A stretch of 64,000 bases of DNA from Infirmifilum lucidum (GTDB lineage: Archaea > Thermoproteota > Thermoprotei > Thermofilales > Thermofilaceae). Numbering within the stretch: the stretch's first letter is position 1; each line of letters begins with the position of its first letter. The translations under genes were made by a program, and so were the position numbers. Under the pieces are notes generated by a model. It saw only the letters and a program-made list of their open reading frames with translations, had not been told where the DNA came from and ran no database searches. The DNA lies in assembly GCF_014876775.1 (NCBI RefSeq), contig NZ_CP062310.1, positions 969,699-1,033,698 of the forward strand, read 5' to 3'. Shown here in pieces: positions 29,020-38,170 of the stretch.

Positions 29020-29985
29020 ATGACCAGCGAAGAAGTTATCGAAAACATTAGAACAGGCAGAATTCACGGTTCAACAGAGGTTGTTTTCTATGCGCTAGAC
29101 CAGATGTTAGAGGTGCTTAGGCGAGAAAGAAGACCTGACAGGTTTGCCCAGTTCGCATTACTCGTTGTAAAAGCGCGCCCGACGTCGGCTCTGCTTATGA
29201 ATGCCGTCCGCGAAGTATCAAAACTTGTTCTAGACTCCCAGGGAGAGCCTATAGATGCGATTGTAGAGAAGGTTTCTAAAAAAGTAGAGGAGCTCAAGAG
29301 TAGGATAAGGAATGCCATCGAAGAAGCATCTTCAATCGCCGAGAAACGAATCGAGTCCGGCGATACCATCTTGACGGCCTCGTATAGCGTCTTCGTTAGG
29401 AAGTCTGTTGAGAAGGCCCTCAGGAGGGGGAAGGATATTAAGGTAATTGTGACAGAGTCGAGACCTGGGGGCGAGGGGGTCAGGCTTGCCTCTGAGCTTG
29501 CGGGCTTGGGTTGCGATGTGACTTTAATCGTCGACTCTGCGGTGCGTTTTGTGATGAAGAATGTGGACAAAGTTCTGCTAGGCTCTGAGAGTGTAACTGC
29601 TAACGGCGCGAATGTTAATAAGGTCGGGTCGAGCCAGATGGCCCTTGCGGCGCACGAGGCGCGCGTGAGAGTATTCGTTGTCACATCTATTCTCAAGTTC
29701 AGCCCGGAAACTCTTGTGGGTGAAATTGTCGAAATACCGGAGGCAGACACGCAAGAGATTAAAAGCCAATTAGAGCAGAAGGGAATAAAGGGCGTTAAGG
29801 TAAGAGCCCCTCTTTTCGACGTCACTCCGCCTGAATATATTGACGCAATAATAACGGAGAAGGGGCTTGTAGCCCCGTCCTTTGTAATAATGACCGTACG
29901 GGACTTGTACGGTTGGCCGCCTAAGCTGGTTCCACTAGAGGGCATGCTTCACAAGCTATCCATGGTTGAGGGGTATGACGGGTAA
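29020..29985 (+). CDS. aIF2B-like protein (eIF2B alpha/beta/delta family), non-isomerase paralogue
   Basis: A 321-residue member of the eIF2B-alpha/MtnA/R15P-isomerase family. It is clearly paralogous to the next gene but differs at the catalytic positions: the isomerase cysteine region is GDTILTASYSVF (no Cys), and the catalytic Asp in the GADTVTANG motif is Glu in GSESVTANG. It therefore should not be a sugar-phosphate isomerase and is closer to the regulatory aIF2B type. Whether archaeal aIF2B regulates initiation is unsettled. It overlaps the next gene. Confidence 0.8.
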   Translation: MTSEEVIENIRTGRIHGSTEVVFYALDQMLEVLRRERRPDRFAQFALLVVKARPTSALLMNAVREVSKLVLDSQGEPIDAIVEKVSKKVEELKSRIRNAIEEASSIAEKRIESGDTILTASYSVFVRKSVEKALRRGKDIKVIVTESRPGGEGVRLASELAGLGCDVTLIVDSAVRFVMKNVDKVLLGSESVTANGANVNKVGSSQMALAAHEARVRVFVVTSILKFSPETLVGEIVEIPEADTQEIKSQLEQKGIKGVKVRAPLFDVTPPEYIDAIITEKGLVAPSFVIMTVRDLYGWPPKLVPLEGMLHKLSMVEGYDG

Positions 29986-30958
29986 ACCGATTCCTGAGGA
30001 GGTTGTGCAGATTGCCAGCGACATTAAGAACATGAGGATACGAGGTGCTGGCAGGATTGCCAGGGCTGGCGCTCTAGCGTTGCGTATCGCGGCCGAGAAA
30101 TATACTGGCCAGAACCTGGATGACTTCAAGGAGTATATAAGAATTGTAGCTGATTACGTAGTCAAAACACGACCGACAGCCGTCTCCCTGCCAAATGCCG
30201 TCAGTTACGTTGTCTCTCCACTACTTAGAGCCGATAGCATCCGGGATGTAGAGGAGGCGAAGAGGATGATTATTGAGAACGCCGAGAAGTTCATGGACTA
30301 CTCCGAGAGGGCAGTGGAGAGAATCGCGGAGATTGGTAGCAGGCTACTACGGGATGGAGATACTGTGCTAACGCACTGTAATAGTCAAGTTGTTGTGTCG
30401 GTAATTAAAGCAGCGGTAAAGCAGGGTAAGAGTGTAGAGGTCATAGCTACAGAAACTCGACCACTCTTCCAGGGGCACATAACAATCAAGATGTTGTTAG
30501 ATGCTGGCGTAGATGCCGTAACGCTGGTGCCGGATTCTGCTGTGAGAAGCGTCATCAAGGACGTAGACAAGGTAATTGTTGGGGCAGACACCGTAACCGC
30601 GAATGGTGCTGTAGTAAATAAGGTTGGGACGAGCCTGATAGCTTTAATAGCCCGCGAACGGGGAATAGACTTCTACGTGGCCACCGAGACCTACAAGTTC
30701 AGCCCCTACACGGTGTGGGGCGAGCTAGTAGTCATCGAAGAAAGAACACCCACGGAAGTCTTGCCCGAGGACGTCATTGCGAAGAACCCCTACCTAAAGG
30801 TGTTCAACCCCTCATTCGATGTAACACCTCCGTACCTGGTGACGGCGATAATCACGGAAATAGGTCTAATACCGCCGCAAGCATCCCTACTAGTACTAGA
30901 GGAATTGTACGGCAGAGGAGCTATCCATGACACGATTCAAACCGTAGAAGAAGAGTAG
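29975..30958 (+). CDS. Ribose-1,5-bisphosphate isomerase
   Basis: Converts ribose 1,5-bisphosphate to ribulose 1,5-bisphosphate in the archaeal nucleoside-salvage pathway that ends at type III RuBisCO. Catalytic residues expected from the Thermococcus enzyme (Cys133, Asp202) are present: THCNSQV with Cys at about 135, and GADTVTANG with Asp at about 205. TETRPLFQGH and TYKFSPYTVWGEL are also typical. The start is taken at ATG 29975; TTG 29966 is possible. No RuBisCO or AMP phosphorylase gene lies in this window, so the pathway cannot be confirmed here. Confidence 0.87.
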   Translation: MTGKPIPEEVVQIASDIKNMRIRGAGRIARAGALALRIAAEKYTGQNLDDFKEYIRIVADYVVKTRPTAVSLPNAVSYVVSPLLRADSIRDVEEAKRMIIENAEKFMDYSERAVERIAEIGSRLLRDGDTVLTHCNSQVVVSVIKAAVKQGKSVEVIATETRPLFQGHITIKMLLDAGVDAVTLVPDSAVRSVIKDVDKVIVGADTVTANGAVVNKVGTSLIALIARERGIDFYVATETYKFSPYTVWGELVVIEERTPTEVLPEDVIAKNPYLKVFNPSFDVTPPYLVTAIITEIGLIPPQASLLVLEELYGRGAIHDTIQTVEEE

Positions 30959-31073
30959 AGAGTGCTCCGTGGGGAGTCTTTTATCCTCTACTCTCTTCTG
31001 GACAGCTCCCAACGGGGGTCTAGCTCTGAGGGGGGAGGGTAAAATCTATGTTTGTGAACTGCTTCGTTGAATC

Positions 31074-31649
31074 ATGGCCGGTAATGCTTCATTAAAGCTC
31101 CGCAGGATCACCTGGGGCGATCTCTTCAACGATACTCTAGAGCTCGCGAGGCAAATAATTGCGAGCGGATACCACCCGGAGCTCCTGTTAGTTGTCGCGA
31201 GAGGCGGGTTGGTTGTGGGCAGGATACTCTCGGATTTACTATCAGTACGTGATATCGCGAACGTCTCTGTAAAGTTCTACAAGGGTGTAGGCCTAGCCTC
31301 GGATAAACCCGTTATAGCGGAGGGCTTAAACCCTGGCCTCGTAGCCGGCAAGGCAGTACTCGTGGTTGATGACATCGTTGACAGTGGCTCTACTCTGCAG
31401 GCTGTTCTAGAACATCTCTCATCTAACGAGCCACGTGGCGTAAAGAGTGCAGCTCTCTACGTTAAGCCCTGGGCGAAGATCTACCCAGACTTCTATGTGC
31501 GCACCGTGGAGGAGTGGATAGTTTTCCCATACGAAATACGCGAGACTCTTGAGAGCATACCAAGTGGTTATGAGGACGCATTGGGCATAGACCCTAGAGT
31601 TCTCGAGGAGATCCGGGACATAATAAGGAAGAAGAGCGTGGACTCTTGA
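31074..31649 (+). CDS. Phosphoribosyltransferase, COG2236-like (purine salvage)
   Basis: A 191-residue type I phosphoribosyltransferase. It has ITWGDLFNDTLELARQI at the N-terminus, the VVARGGLVVGRILSDLL segment, and the PRPP-binding motif VLVVDDIVDSGSTL near residue 102. KPWAKIYPDFYV and EEWIVFPYE match the archaeal xanthine/guanine phosphoribosyltransferase-like group. It lies behind PRPP synthetase and R15P isomerase, consistent with nucleobase salvage. Base specificity cannot be read from sequence alone. Confidence 0.88.
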   Translation: MAGNASLKLRRITWGDLFNDTLELARQIIASGYHPELLLVVARGGLVVGRILSDLLSVRDIANVSVKFYKGVGLASDKPVIAEGLNPGLVAGKAVLVVDDIVDSGSTLQAVLEHLSSNEPRGVKSAALYVKPWAKIYPDFYVRTVEEWIVFPYEIRETLESIPSGYEDALGIDPRVLEEIRDIIRKKSVDS

Positions 31650-31728
31650 AGCACAACCGATAAATCTCTGTTTTCGTGTTATAGCACGTTGGCTTCGTGA
31701 TAGACTATAGTGTGGTAACGGTGACCGC

Positions 31729-32274
31729 ATGGACTATGCAATAATCTACATGAAATTTACACGCGAAATGTTGAACAACGACCTGGAGCCATTAGAAGAG
31801 AACTTCTACGAGAGTGTTATCGAGAGCGTGCGCCGCGAGGGAGCATCGGGGACTATTACTAGGAGTGTCCTGGCGACCTTAAGGTCTCTTTTCCTTATGA
31901 GGCTTGCGAAAGAGTTGAGGCTTGTTTATACAGGTGCTCTTAAGCATGAGGAAATACACTCACTTCCACGGCTCGAGAGAGAAATCTTGGAGAGAGTGTT
32001 TTCGACAATCGAGGCTTTCGAGAGAGGCTCTCATCGTTCTCAGGAACCCGTTAGCCCGGATCTCATGAAGCCGGATTTAAGCGCAGAGGCAAAATCCGAG
32101 AATGTGCAGGAAGAGAAAACACTCGTATTCTTCCTGAAGCCATACCCGAAAATATTAGATCGCGGCTTAAACCTCGGGCCATTTAATAAGGGAGACGTGG
32201 CGTACCTGCCTAGGAGATTGGCTATAGATCTGGTGAATTCAGGCTATGTAGAAGAGATACCAAGAAAAGAATAA
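31729..32274 (+). CDS. GINS complex subunit Gins51 (Sld5/Psf1 type)
   Basis: Subunit of the GINS complex, which joins MCM and Cdc45/RecJ-like protein in the replicative helicase. The helical A domain occupies about 1-105 (including FLMRLAKELRLVYTG), followed by an acidic linker and the small beta-rich B domain at the C-terminus (TLVFFLKPYPKILDRGL, LGPFNKGDVAYLPRRLA). B at the C-terminus marks the Gins51 class; archaeal Gins23 has the opposite order. 181 residues is normal. Confidence 0.88.
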   Translation: MDYAIIYMKFTREMLNNDLEPLEENFYESVIESVRREGASGTITRSVLATLRSLFLMRLAKELRLVYTGALKHEEIHSLPRLEREILERVFSTIEAFERGSHRSQEPVSPDLMKPDLSAEAKSENVQEEKTLVFFLKPYPKILDRGLNLGPFNKGDVAYLPRRLAIDLVNSGYVEEIPRKE

Positions 32275-32295
32275 CATTTATCAGGTAAGACATAC

Positions 32296-32742
32296 TTGAT
32301 ACCGACAATGACGACCCTTGGAGAAGATTTCCCTACATATGACGACCTCATTGAGCGGGCATACAAGATGCTACCGAAGCGCAGGCCTAGAAGTTCTGGA
32401 GAGAGATTCGTTCTGCCGAGGTTCGAGGTAACAATAACTGGGAAGAGGGTTTACATAACAAACTTCAAGAGCGTAGCTGACCTTTTAAATAGGGAACCTC
32501 ACATTCTCCTGCGCTTTATACTCAAGGAGACCGCGCTCCCGGGCTACTATGAAGAGAACGTAGCAGTAATCCAGGGCGAGGTCTCTCCCCAGCTTCTCAA
32601 CAAGCTACTTGAAAGGTTTTTTAACGACTACGTGAAATGCCCCGTGTGCGGTAGTGCAGATACGATGCTAATCAAAGAGAAAAAACTACTGTCGATAAAA
32701 TGTATGGCCTGTGGTGCGTTTTCCCCAGTGAAACCTTTCTAG
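32296..32742 (+). CDS. Translation initiation factor aIF2 subunit beta
   Basis: Beta subunit of the aIF2 heterotrimer that delivers initiator tRNA. An N-terminal helix is followed by the central alpha/beta domain (FEVTITGKRVYITNFKSVAD, HILLRFILKETALPGYYEE) and a C-terminal C2-C2 zinc ribbon (CPVCGSADT and CMACGAFS). The start may be TTG 32296 or ATG 32308. Its TAG stop shares CTAG with the stop of convergent nog1. It is 21 bp behind the GINS gene and likely in the same operon. Confidence 0.94.
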   Translation: MIPTMTTLGEDFPTYDDLIERAYKMLPKRRPRSSGERFVLPRFEVTITGKRVYITNFKSVADLLNREPHILLRFILKETALPGYYEENVAVIQGEVSPQLLNKLLERFFNDYVKCPVCGSADTMLIKEKKLLSIKCMACGAFSPVKPF

Positions 32743-33785
32743 CTCCCTAGCTCCTTCTTCTGGCTACTCTGGGCTTCCTCTCTAAAAACTTTCTCGATTA
32801 CGCTCTCGAGTAGGTTCAGGTTTAACTTCTTATCGGCTGATATGTACACGATGTCCGAGCCCCCAAAAAATTTTCTAGCATTATCCAAGTGTTCTTGTGT
32901 TGCCAAGTCTATCTTGTTAACCACCTTGACTACCTGAGTGTCAGAGAAACTGGAGACTATTTGATCAAAAACTGTCTTCTGGAACTCCAGGGGAAAGCCG
33001 CAGGTCTCCGTCGGGTCTATTACGAAGATTATCAGGGATGCTAGGTGCCTCATAGCGAGAATTGCCTGCCTCTCGATTCTGTTTTTGTCTTCAAGGGGGG
33101 TATCCAAGAGGCCGGGTGTGTCTATTAACTGCACTCTCAGATCCCCGCGCTCAAATATGCCTATTATGAGTTCCCTGGTCGTAAAGGGGTACGGACTCAC
33201 CTTAGGTTTCGCTCTAGTGAGCGCGCGCAGCACGGTTGATTTGCCGACGTTGGGCGCGCCTGCTATCACCGCTGCCGGGAGCTCCGTGTCGACTTCTGGG
33301 AGCCTTAGAAAGGCTTCTTGAAAAGATCTAACCTTCTTCAGGCACTCGGTCAATGTTTCAAGAACCGAGAATATCCTGCCAAAGAAAGTTCTTCTAGCAG
33401 TGAGGGTTTCTCTTATTCCGCTCGCCGTTTTTATCCTCTTTCTTGACTCATGGTATATTTTTCCGATAATTCTCCTGGACGAGTTGAGTCGAGAAAGACA
33501 CACCTTATATTCGTCTACGTTGATATTCAAGAGCAGTAAGTCGCGGAAAAGTGGGTGGAGGTTCTCGATGAAAGGGCTGGTTTCGACGACTTTTCTCAAG
33601 TGGTTCTCCAAGACTTTATAAGCCCTGTCTATGCACTTCAGCGTGTCTTCTCTAATAGCTTCGAGCTTCCTCCTGTATCGAGAGGGTGGAGGGCGTTTCT
33701 TGCAAGCCTCAACAGCTCTCTCAAAGAGTACTCCACTATCCGGAATCGCAAGTACGAGTTCTCTCTTCAGTTGCTCGATGTTCAC
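32739..33785 (-). CDS. Nog1-like ribosome-biogenesis GTPase
   Basis: A 348-residue OBG/HflX-superfamily GTPase related to eukaryotic Nog1, which acts in large-subunit assembly. A helical N-terminal domain (about 1-160) precedes the G domain: G1 GAPNVGKST near 175, G2 region SPYPFTTREL, G3 DTPGLLDTP near 216 and G4 NKID near 285. It lies 16 bp downstream of fibrillarin on the same strand, so the rRNA-modification genes and this assembly factor likely form one operon. Confidence 0.9.
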   Translation of the reverse strand: MNIEQLKRELVLAIPDSGVLFERAVEACKKRPPPSRYRRKLEAIREDTLKCIDRAYKVLENHLRKVVETSPFIENLHPLFRDLLLLNINVDEYKVCLSRLNSSRRIIGKIYHESRKRIKTASGIRETLTARRTFFGRIFSVLETLTECLKKVRSFQEAFLRLPEVDTELPAAVIAGAPNVGKSTVLRALTRAKPKVSPYPFTTRELIIGIFERGDLRVQLIDTPGLLDTPLEDKNRIERQAILAMRHLASLIIFVIDPTETCGFPLEFQKTVFDQIVSSFSDTQVVKVVNKIDLATQEHLDNARKFFGGSDIVYISADKKLNLNLLESVIEKVFREEAQSSQKKELGS

Positions 33786-33801
33786 TCGGGTTCACGGCTC
33801 T

Positions 33802-34503
33802 TCAGGTCTTCTGGGCCACGACGAACGCGTGCGCTTCGTCATATGGCTCTAGGTGTAGGGCCTCCCTCACCTTATATCCACGTTGTTCAAGCTCGTTCAT
33901 CTCCCTCTTGTAGGTCTCGGACGGAGCCTTAGTTACGTCTATGCTCATTGCTTTTATAGCCATCATTATCCAGCCACCTTTCTTTAGAAACATGTCAGCA
34001 TTATCGGCGACATACTTGCTCTGGAATGGTTGCGCGATGTCTGCGTATATAACGTCTACTGCTTCAACTATATGGGCGTACTTGGAGGGAAACCTGGCAT
34101 CTGCAAGGAGCGGTACTACGTTGGTTCTGTATGCCGCAACCTTTTCGATGAACTCTCTCATTACTCTAGGGGCAAACTCGACTCCGTAAAGTATGCCGGA
34201 AGGTCCAAGGATATCTGATACGTGGCTGGGTGTTGTCCCGGACGCTACGCCTAAGTACAGGACTTTTATGCCCGGTTTAATCGGGTTGGTCTTTAGGCCT
34301 TTTAAAATTGCTCCAGCTAATTTGCTCCTGTAAGGGTTCCAGATTCTATACTCCTTGCCACCAATGTTGACAAGCTGCTCCCCATATACCTTGATGCCAG
34401 GTGCCATATTGACCGTTGCAAGTCTCTCGCTTCCATCCTCGAACTCGACCACGTAGACTTGTGGGAATGCCTCATGTTCTCTTACTCTTAAAGCCCTAAT
34501 CAT
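33802..34503 (-). CDS. flpA: Fibrillarin-like rRNA/tRNA 2'-O-methyltransferase
   Basis: Catalytic subunit of C/D-box RNPs; it uses SAM to methylate ribose 2'-OH at positions guided by sRNAs. The 233-residue protein has GIKVYGEQ and [16 protein letters not shown], then the SAM motif [17 protein letters not shown] near 78-94, [10 protein letters not shown] near 145 and the catalytic lysine segment [10 protein letters not shown]. It overlaps nop5 by 4 bp. L7Ae, the third core protein, is not in this window. Confidence 0.96.
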   Translation of the reverse strand: MIRALRVREHEAFPQVYVVEFEDGSERLATVNMAPGIKVYGEQLVNIGGKEYRIWNPYRSKLAGAILKGLKTNPIKPGIKVLYLGVASGTTPSHVSDILGPSGILYGVEFAPRVMREFIEKVAAYRTNVVPLLADARFPSKYAHIVEAVDVIYADIAQPFQSKYVADNADMFLKKGGWIMMAIKAMSIDVTKAPSETYKREMNELEQRGYKVREALHLEPYDEAHAFVVAQKT

Positions 34504-35729
34504 CTCTTTTCACCTCTGAACTTTTTTCCACCCTTTTTTGCTTTTACTGCTCTCTCAGGTTTAACTGGAGGCTTCGCGTATAACGTTTTTATCTCCTCAA
34601 CTCTCTTTTCAAGATCCTCTCTAAGTTCGTCGGCCCGGTATTCGCCGGAGAAAGCATCTATGCGTGCAGCTATTGCTAGTTTAGCGGCTAAAGCCCGTGC
34701 GATCTTCCCCCTCTGCCACTTGGGAGACCTGTGTATCAAGGGGTGCTGGAATATCACACCGTGTTTAGGCGGCTTAGCACCGTACCGTAGCGCCCTGAAC
34801 AGGGCTTTCTCGGCCCCTAGGACTTGAATAGTGCTGGCTGGGAGCTTAGCAAGTTTGTCGAGACCACCGGCAAGAGCTATAAGCCTAGCACCAAGCAATG
34901 ACCCAACAAGGCCTCTGATGTTTGGAGCAACCTCGTACATCGCTTCGTCGATGTACTTCTCCAGGCTGCGTCTGATAGAGTAGAGCCGGAGTCCGGTATC
35001 AGATATAAGACGTATCGCTTCGAGGTCAAACTCCGTCAAGTCTGCCCCCATGCTCGACTGAGCAGCCTTTACTATTTTCTCAGCCACATCATCCTTTATA
35101 CCCAGTTCCTTTAGCCTCTCCTTGGTCATCTTACTCCTAAAGCCAATGTTACTCACAACCTTGAAATAGTCCTCATGCTCTTCTACTAGCTCGTCGAGCT
35201 CTGGGAAATGTAGGCTGTACCACTCCCGCACTCTCGATGCGAATAAATTTATTGTCTTGTTTACGTCGTCCAGAGCGTTTATAGCCTGTGCAACGAATAG
35301 ATCCCTCTTCTCGGCCACTTCTTTGACCTTCAGTCGAGTTAGCTGGAGCATTAGTTCATGTACCAGGCTATAATATTCCTGGGGTTTTACCCCAACTGTC
35401 TTTTCAATAATAGAGGTTAAGTTCTCTCTAGCCTTTAATATTGCGTCGCCCCTGGTAGCTGACTCAACGCGGGCATCCTTAAGATTATTTGAAATAAACC
35501 TACCCAGGTCATTATCCTCCACGACGAGCTCGTCTTCTTTCTTGATGTTGCTGGCTATGAATTCTAGGATTTTCTCGGAGAGTCTCCCTTGCTCCATGTC
35601 GTAGAGAAGCCTAACGTGTTCTTCCCGCGACATGCTGTCTCTATATAACTTGTAGAAAGCTATCGGCTCTCCGTGCTCGTCGAGAATGTACACAGCTAGG
35701 GGAGTTATGAATAAGTATTTCTTGGCCAT
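34500..35729 (-). CDS. nop5: C/D-box RNP core protein Nop5 (Nop56/58)
   Basis: Scaffold that binds sRNA-L7Ae and fibrillarin. 409 residues comprise the N-terminal fibrillarin-binding domain, the central coiled coil ([20 protein letters not shown]) and the NOP domain with its hallmark [27 protein letters not shown] split near 280-310 and [13 protein letters not shown], followed by a lysine-rich tail. It is the first gene of nop5-flpA-nog1; TATA-like AATATAAAG lies upstream near 35764-35772 on the reverse strand. Confidence 0.97.
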   Translation of the reverse strand: MAKKYLFITPLAVYILDEHGEPIAFYKLYRDSMSREEHVRLLYDMEQGRLSEKILEFIASNIKKEDELVVEDNDLGRFISNNLKDARVESATRGDAILKARENLTSIIEKTVGVKPQEYYSLVHELMLQLTRLKVKEVAEKRDLFVAQAINALDDVNKTINLFASRVREWYSLHFPELDELVEEHEDYFKVVSNIGFRSKMTKERLKELGIKDDVAEKIVKAAQSSMGADLTEFDLEAIRLISDTGLRLYSIRRSLEKYIDEAMYEVAPNIRGLVGSLLGARLIALAGGLDKLAKLPASTIQVLGAEKALFRALRYGAKPPKHGVIFQHPLIHRSPKWQRGKIARALAAKLAIAARIDAFSGEYRADELREDLEKRVEEIKTLYAKPPVKPERAVKAKKGGKKFRGEKR

Positions 35730-35914
35730 ACCTAACCAAGGAGATAGTGCTCAGCTCAACTTTATATTCTTAGTTATGTGGTTGATTAGGCTGTTAACTA
35801 CTATGTATGGGCGTAGGACTCCCCCATCCTGCTTTCCAGGTTCTTTCCCTGTCGGCTGACCCTTCGGCGAAATTGATTTATGTCTGAACAGCATGTCATA
35901 GAGAAGACATTCTT

Positions 35915-36199
35915 ATGCGACCAATCGGTAAGGTAAGGCTCTTCACGCGAAACAAGAATCTCTTGGTTGAAGCCGGAGAAGTTCCCGAAATTGGTGAAAA
36001 AGTATACGACGAGAAAATGGCCGTGGTAGGCTATGTCTACGACGTTATAGGACCAGTTAGCGCTCCATTTGTTCTCGTCAAGGTCGACGAGAGCCGCTGG
36101 AAGCCTGAGGCCTTTATAGGCAAAATCCTCTACTGGAAGGGGAGCCCCCGACGCAATGGTAAGAAGAAGAGAGGCGTAAAAACACATGTCGGAAGGTAA
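35915..36199 (+). CDS. gar1: H/ACA RNP protein Gar1
   Basis: Gar1 binds Cbf5 in H/ACA RNPs that convert uridine to pseudouridine in rRNA. The 94-residue protein shows the beta-barrel core: PIGKVRLFTRNKNLLVEAG, VYDEKMAVVGYVYDVIGPV, SAPFVLVKV, then a basic C-terminal tail (RRNGKKKRGVK). It overlaps the TFB gene by 14 bp, an arrangement common in archaea. With nop5-flpA divergent upstream, the C/D and H/ACA machineries are encoded back to back. Confidence 0.92.
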   Translation: MRPIGKVRLFTRNKNLLVEAGEVPEIGEKVYDEKMAVVGYVYDVIGPVSAPFVLVKVDESRWKPEAFIGKILYWKGSPRRNGKKKRGVKTHVGR

Positions 36200-37058
36200 G
36201 TGCCCGAACTGTGGGTCAACAGTCCCTCCCATGCTTAACATAGAGACAGGCGAGTACTTCTGCCCTGTTTGCGGCTATGTGTATGGGCCAATAGCTGAGC
36301 CTCTAAAGCCGAGGTCTCAGGAAGAGTACCGCAAGAAGATACACAGCGAGAGAATGCCCAAGAACCCTGATACGACACCAAAGTTGGTTATTCGCAAACA
36401 CCTCGCTGGGAGCAGGAAGCTGTTGCAAGAGTCCAGCAAAACTGGGAAGTATGAGACCTACCTGTTGCAGGTTCAAAGAGAGTTCAACATACCAGGCTAT
36501 GTTATAGCAGAAGTGAAGAGTGAGTTTGAAAAAATTAGGAAAGCCGGGGGGTTGAAGGGTAGGAGCCATAGGCTAGTAATTGCAACGCTTCTCTTCCACG
36601 TATCGAAGAGATACCCTAATGTTAACTTTACTAGGGAGCAGCTGGAAAAAATAGCTGGCGTAGGCATCAGGCAGGTTTACCGCACATACCGTGTGCTTGT
36701 TAAGGAAGGCTATATTGAGGCTACTAACACAGGTGTTGTGCGGAAACCAAGCCAGTACTTACCGTCTATTCTCAGCCGCTTGAAGTTGGAGATCCAAGGT
36801 AGGATCGGAGAAAGGGATCATCTGTTCAGTAGCATGCCAGAACACTTACTAGTCAAGTCCGCTGATGCTTTTGCGTCATTGCTTCAGGGGACTAGACCCA
36901 TAGGAGTTGCCGGTGCTACAGTATATCTCTTTACTAAACTGCTAGGCTATAGACTTAATCAAGATTTTGTTGCAAAAGTAGCCGGTGTATCTCCATTAAC
37001 CATACGGAGGATTCTGAAGCAAATTACAAGAGAGACTGACTTGACTATCGAAATATAG
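36186..37058 (+). CDS. tfb: Transcription factor B (TFB), divergent
   Basis: A TFIIB homologue that bridges TBP-DNA and RNA polymerase. The 290-residue protein has an N-terminal zinc ribbon (CPNCGS and CPVCGY), then two cyclin-like repeats (GLKGRSHRLVIATLLFHVSK; GTRPIGVAGATVYLFTKLLG), each ending in a helix-turn-helix (EQLEKIAGVGIRQVYRTYR; DFVAKVAGVSPLTIRRILK). The B-reader/linker region after the ribbon is unusually diverged. Whether it is the only TFB or a paralogue cannot be judged from this window. Confidence 0.9.
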   Translation: MSEGKCPNCGSTVPPMLNIETGEYFCPVCGYVYGPIAEPLKPRSQEEYRKKIHSERMPKNPDTTPKLVIRKHLAGSRKLLQESSKTGKYETYLLQVQREFNIPGYVIAEVKSEFEKIRKAGGLKGRSHRLVIATLLFHVSKRYPNVNFTREQLEKIAGVGIRQVYRTYRVLVKEGYIEATNTGVVRKPSQYLPSILSRLKLEIQGRIGERDHLFSSMPEHLLVKSADAFASLLQGTRPIGVAGATVYLFTKLLGYRLNQDFVAKVAGVSPLTIRRILKQITRETDLTIEI

Positions 37059-37162
37059 CGTACCCATATTGTAAAATAATCATTTTTAAGACTATAGCTT
37101 TAAATAATGACTAGCATAAGGCTACATGCACGTCTAGTCTACCCTTGATGCACGGTGACCCT

Positions 37163-38116
37163 ATGGCAGTAATTAACGAGGATGTACAAACACTAAGGCA
37201 ACAGTTTCATGACCTCAGGAATAGGCTTCGAGAGCTCACTGAAAAGATCTCTGAAGTGCGCTCCAATAGGGACGTAGCAAACAGCGAAGTGAAGAAGCTC
37301 TCTGCGGAGATAAGAGCGCTCAGAGAGCAACTCCTGCAGATTAGACAGCAAATCTCTCAGCTCGCAGAGAAGAAGAAGGAACTATACGATAAACTCGTCG
37401 CAAAACGCGAGGAGCGTAGGAAGCTCATCGACGAGTTAAACAAAACTCGAGAGGAGTTGAGGAAGTTCAACAACGAGTACAAGTCGCTCAGAAGCTTTCT
37501 AGGCACTAAGAACTACGATGAAAACGAGCTCAGGAACAAAATTGAACAACTCGAGTGGCAGTACCAGACAATGACCCTGCCCCCTGAGGTTGAAAAAATC
37601 CTAATAAACAAGATCCGCAGTCTAGAGTCGATCTACCTCAACGTAAAACACTTAAATGAACTTAGAGCGCGACTTGAAGAGACGAGGCAACGCGTACCTC
37701 AGTTGAAGGAGCGGATATCGCGGCTCAGCGAGGAACTCAAACAGATAATAGCCGACTACCTCAGAGTAAAAGAAGAAATGCAAAACTTGAAGGCTCAGCG
37801 CGACGAGCTATTCCAGAGGATCCAAAGCCTGAGACAAGAAAGGGATAGCATTAGGGAGAGAGCTAACGCGTACCACCAGGAGCTCCTCTCGCTTCTTCAG
37901 GAGGAAAAGTCTCTCAGGGAAGAGTTGGAGAGGGTTTCAGTACTCCTGAAGGCGAAGGAGCTATCACAGCACCTGGAGGAGCGCAAGAAACTGCTCTACG
38001 GTAAAGCCTTAGAGGCCTACGAAAAGTACAAGAGGGGAGAGGCGCTATCCCTCGACGAATTTAAGCTACTCTACGAGTTTAACATGCTCGGCAGTGATCT
38101 CCAGAAGAGCTCCTAG
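37163..38116 (+). CDS. Long coiled-coil protein, COG1340-like
   Basis: About 318 residues, almost entirely charged heptad repeats predicted to form one long coiled coil, with a short break near 130-145 (TMTLPPEVEKILINKIRSLE). The C-terminus (GKALEAYEKYKRGEALSLDEFKLLYE split over the last 40 residues) is the conserved end of this archaeal family. Function is unknown; it has been considered SMC-like by shape only. The start is set at ATG 37163 because GGTGA lies four bases upstream; ATG 37148 is in frame. Confidence 0.82.
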   Translation: MAVINEDVQTLRQQFHDLRNRLRELTEKISEVRSNRDVANSEVKKLSAEIRALREQLLQIRQQISQLAEKKKELYDKLVAKREERRKLIDELNKTREELRKFNNEYKSLRSFLGTKNYDENELRNKIEQLEWQYQTMTLPPEVEKILINKIRSLESIYLNVKHLNELRARLEETRQRVPQLKERISRLSEELKQIIADYLRVKEEMQNLKAQRDELFQRIQSLRQERDSIRERANAYHQELLSLLQEEKSLREELERVSVLLKAKELSQHLEERKKLLYGKALEAYEKYKRGEALSLDEFKLLYEFNMLGSDLQKSS

Positions 38117-38170
38117 ACACCGTCCCACAATAACAAGTAATAACCTTGATTTCCTAGAGTTTTAAGTTGC

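Noticed and set aside
29088-29945. 285-codon reverse-strand frame opposite the aIF2B-like gene
   Set aside because: It is the complement of a well-supported gene, is Ser/Thr-rich without domains, and has no separate promoter or ribosome-binding site.
36186-36206. A separate start for TFB further downstream to avoid overlap with gar1
   Set aside because: The zinc-ribbon cysteines begin right after the ATG at 36186, so the overlapping start is required for a complete ribbon.
35801-36241. 146-codon reverse-strand frame opposite gar1
   Set aside because: It is entirely explained as the complement of gar1 and the tfb start, and its translation has no recognisable features.
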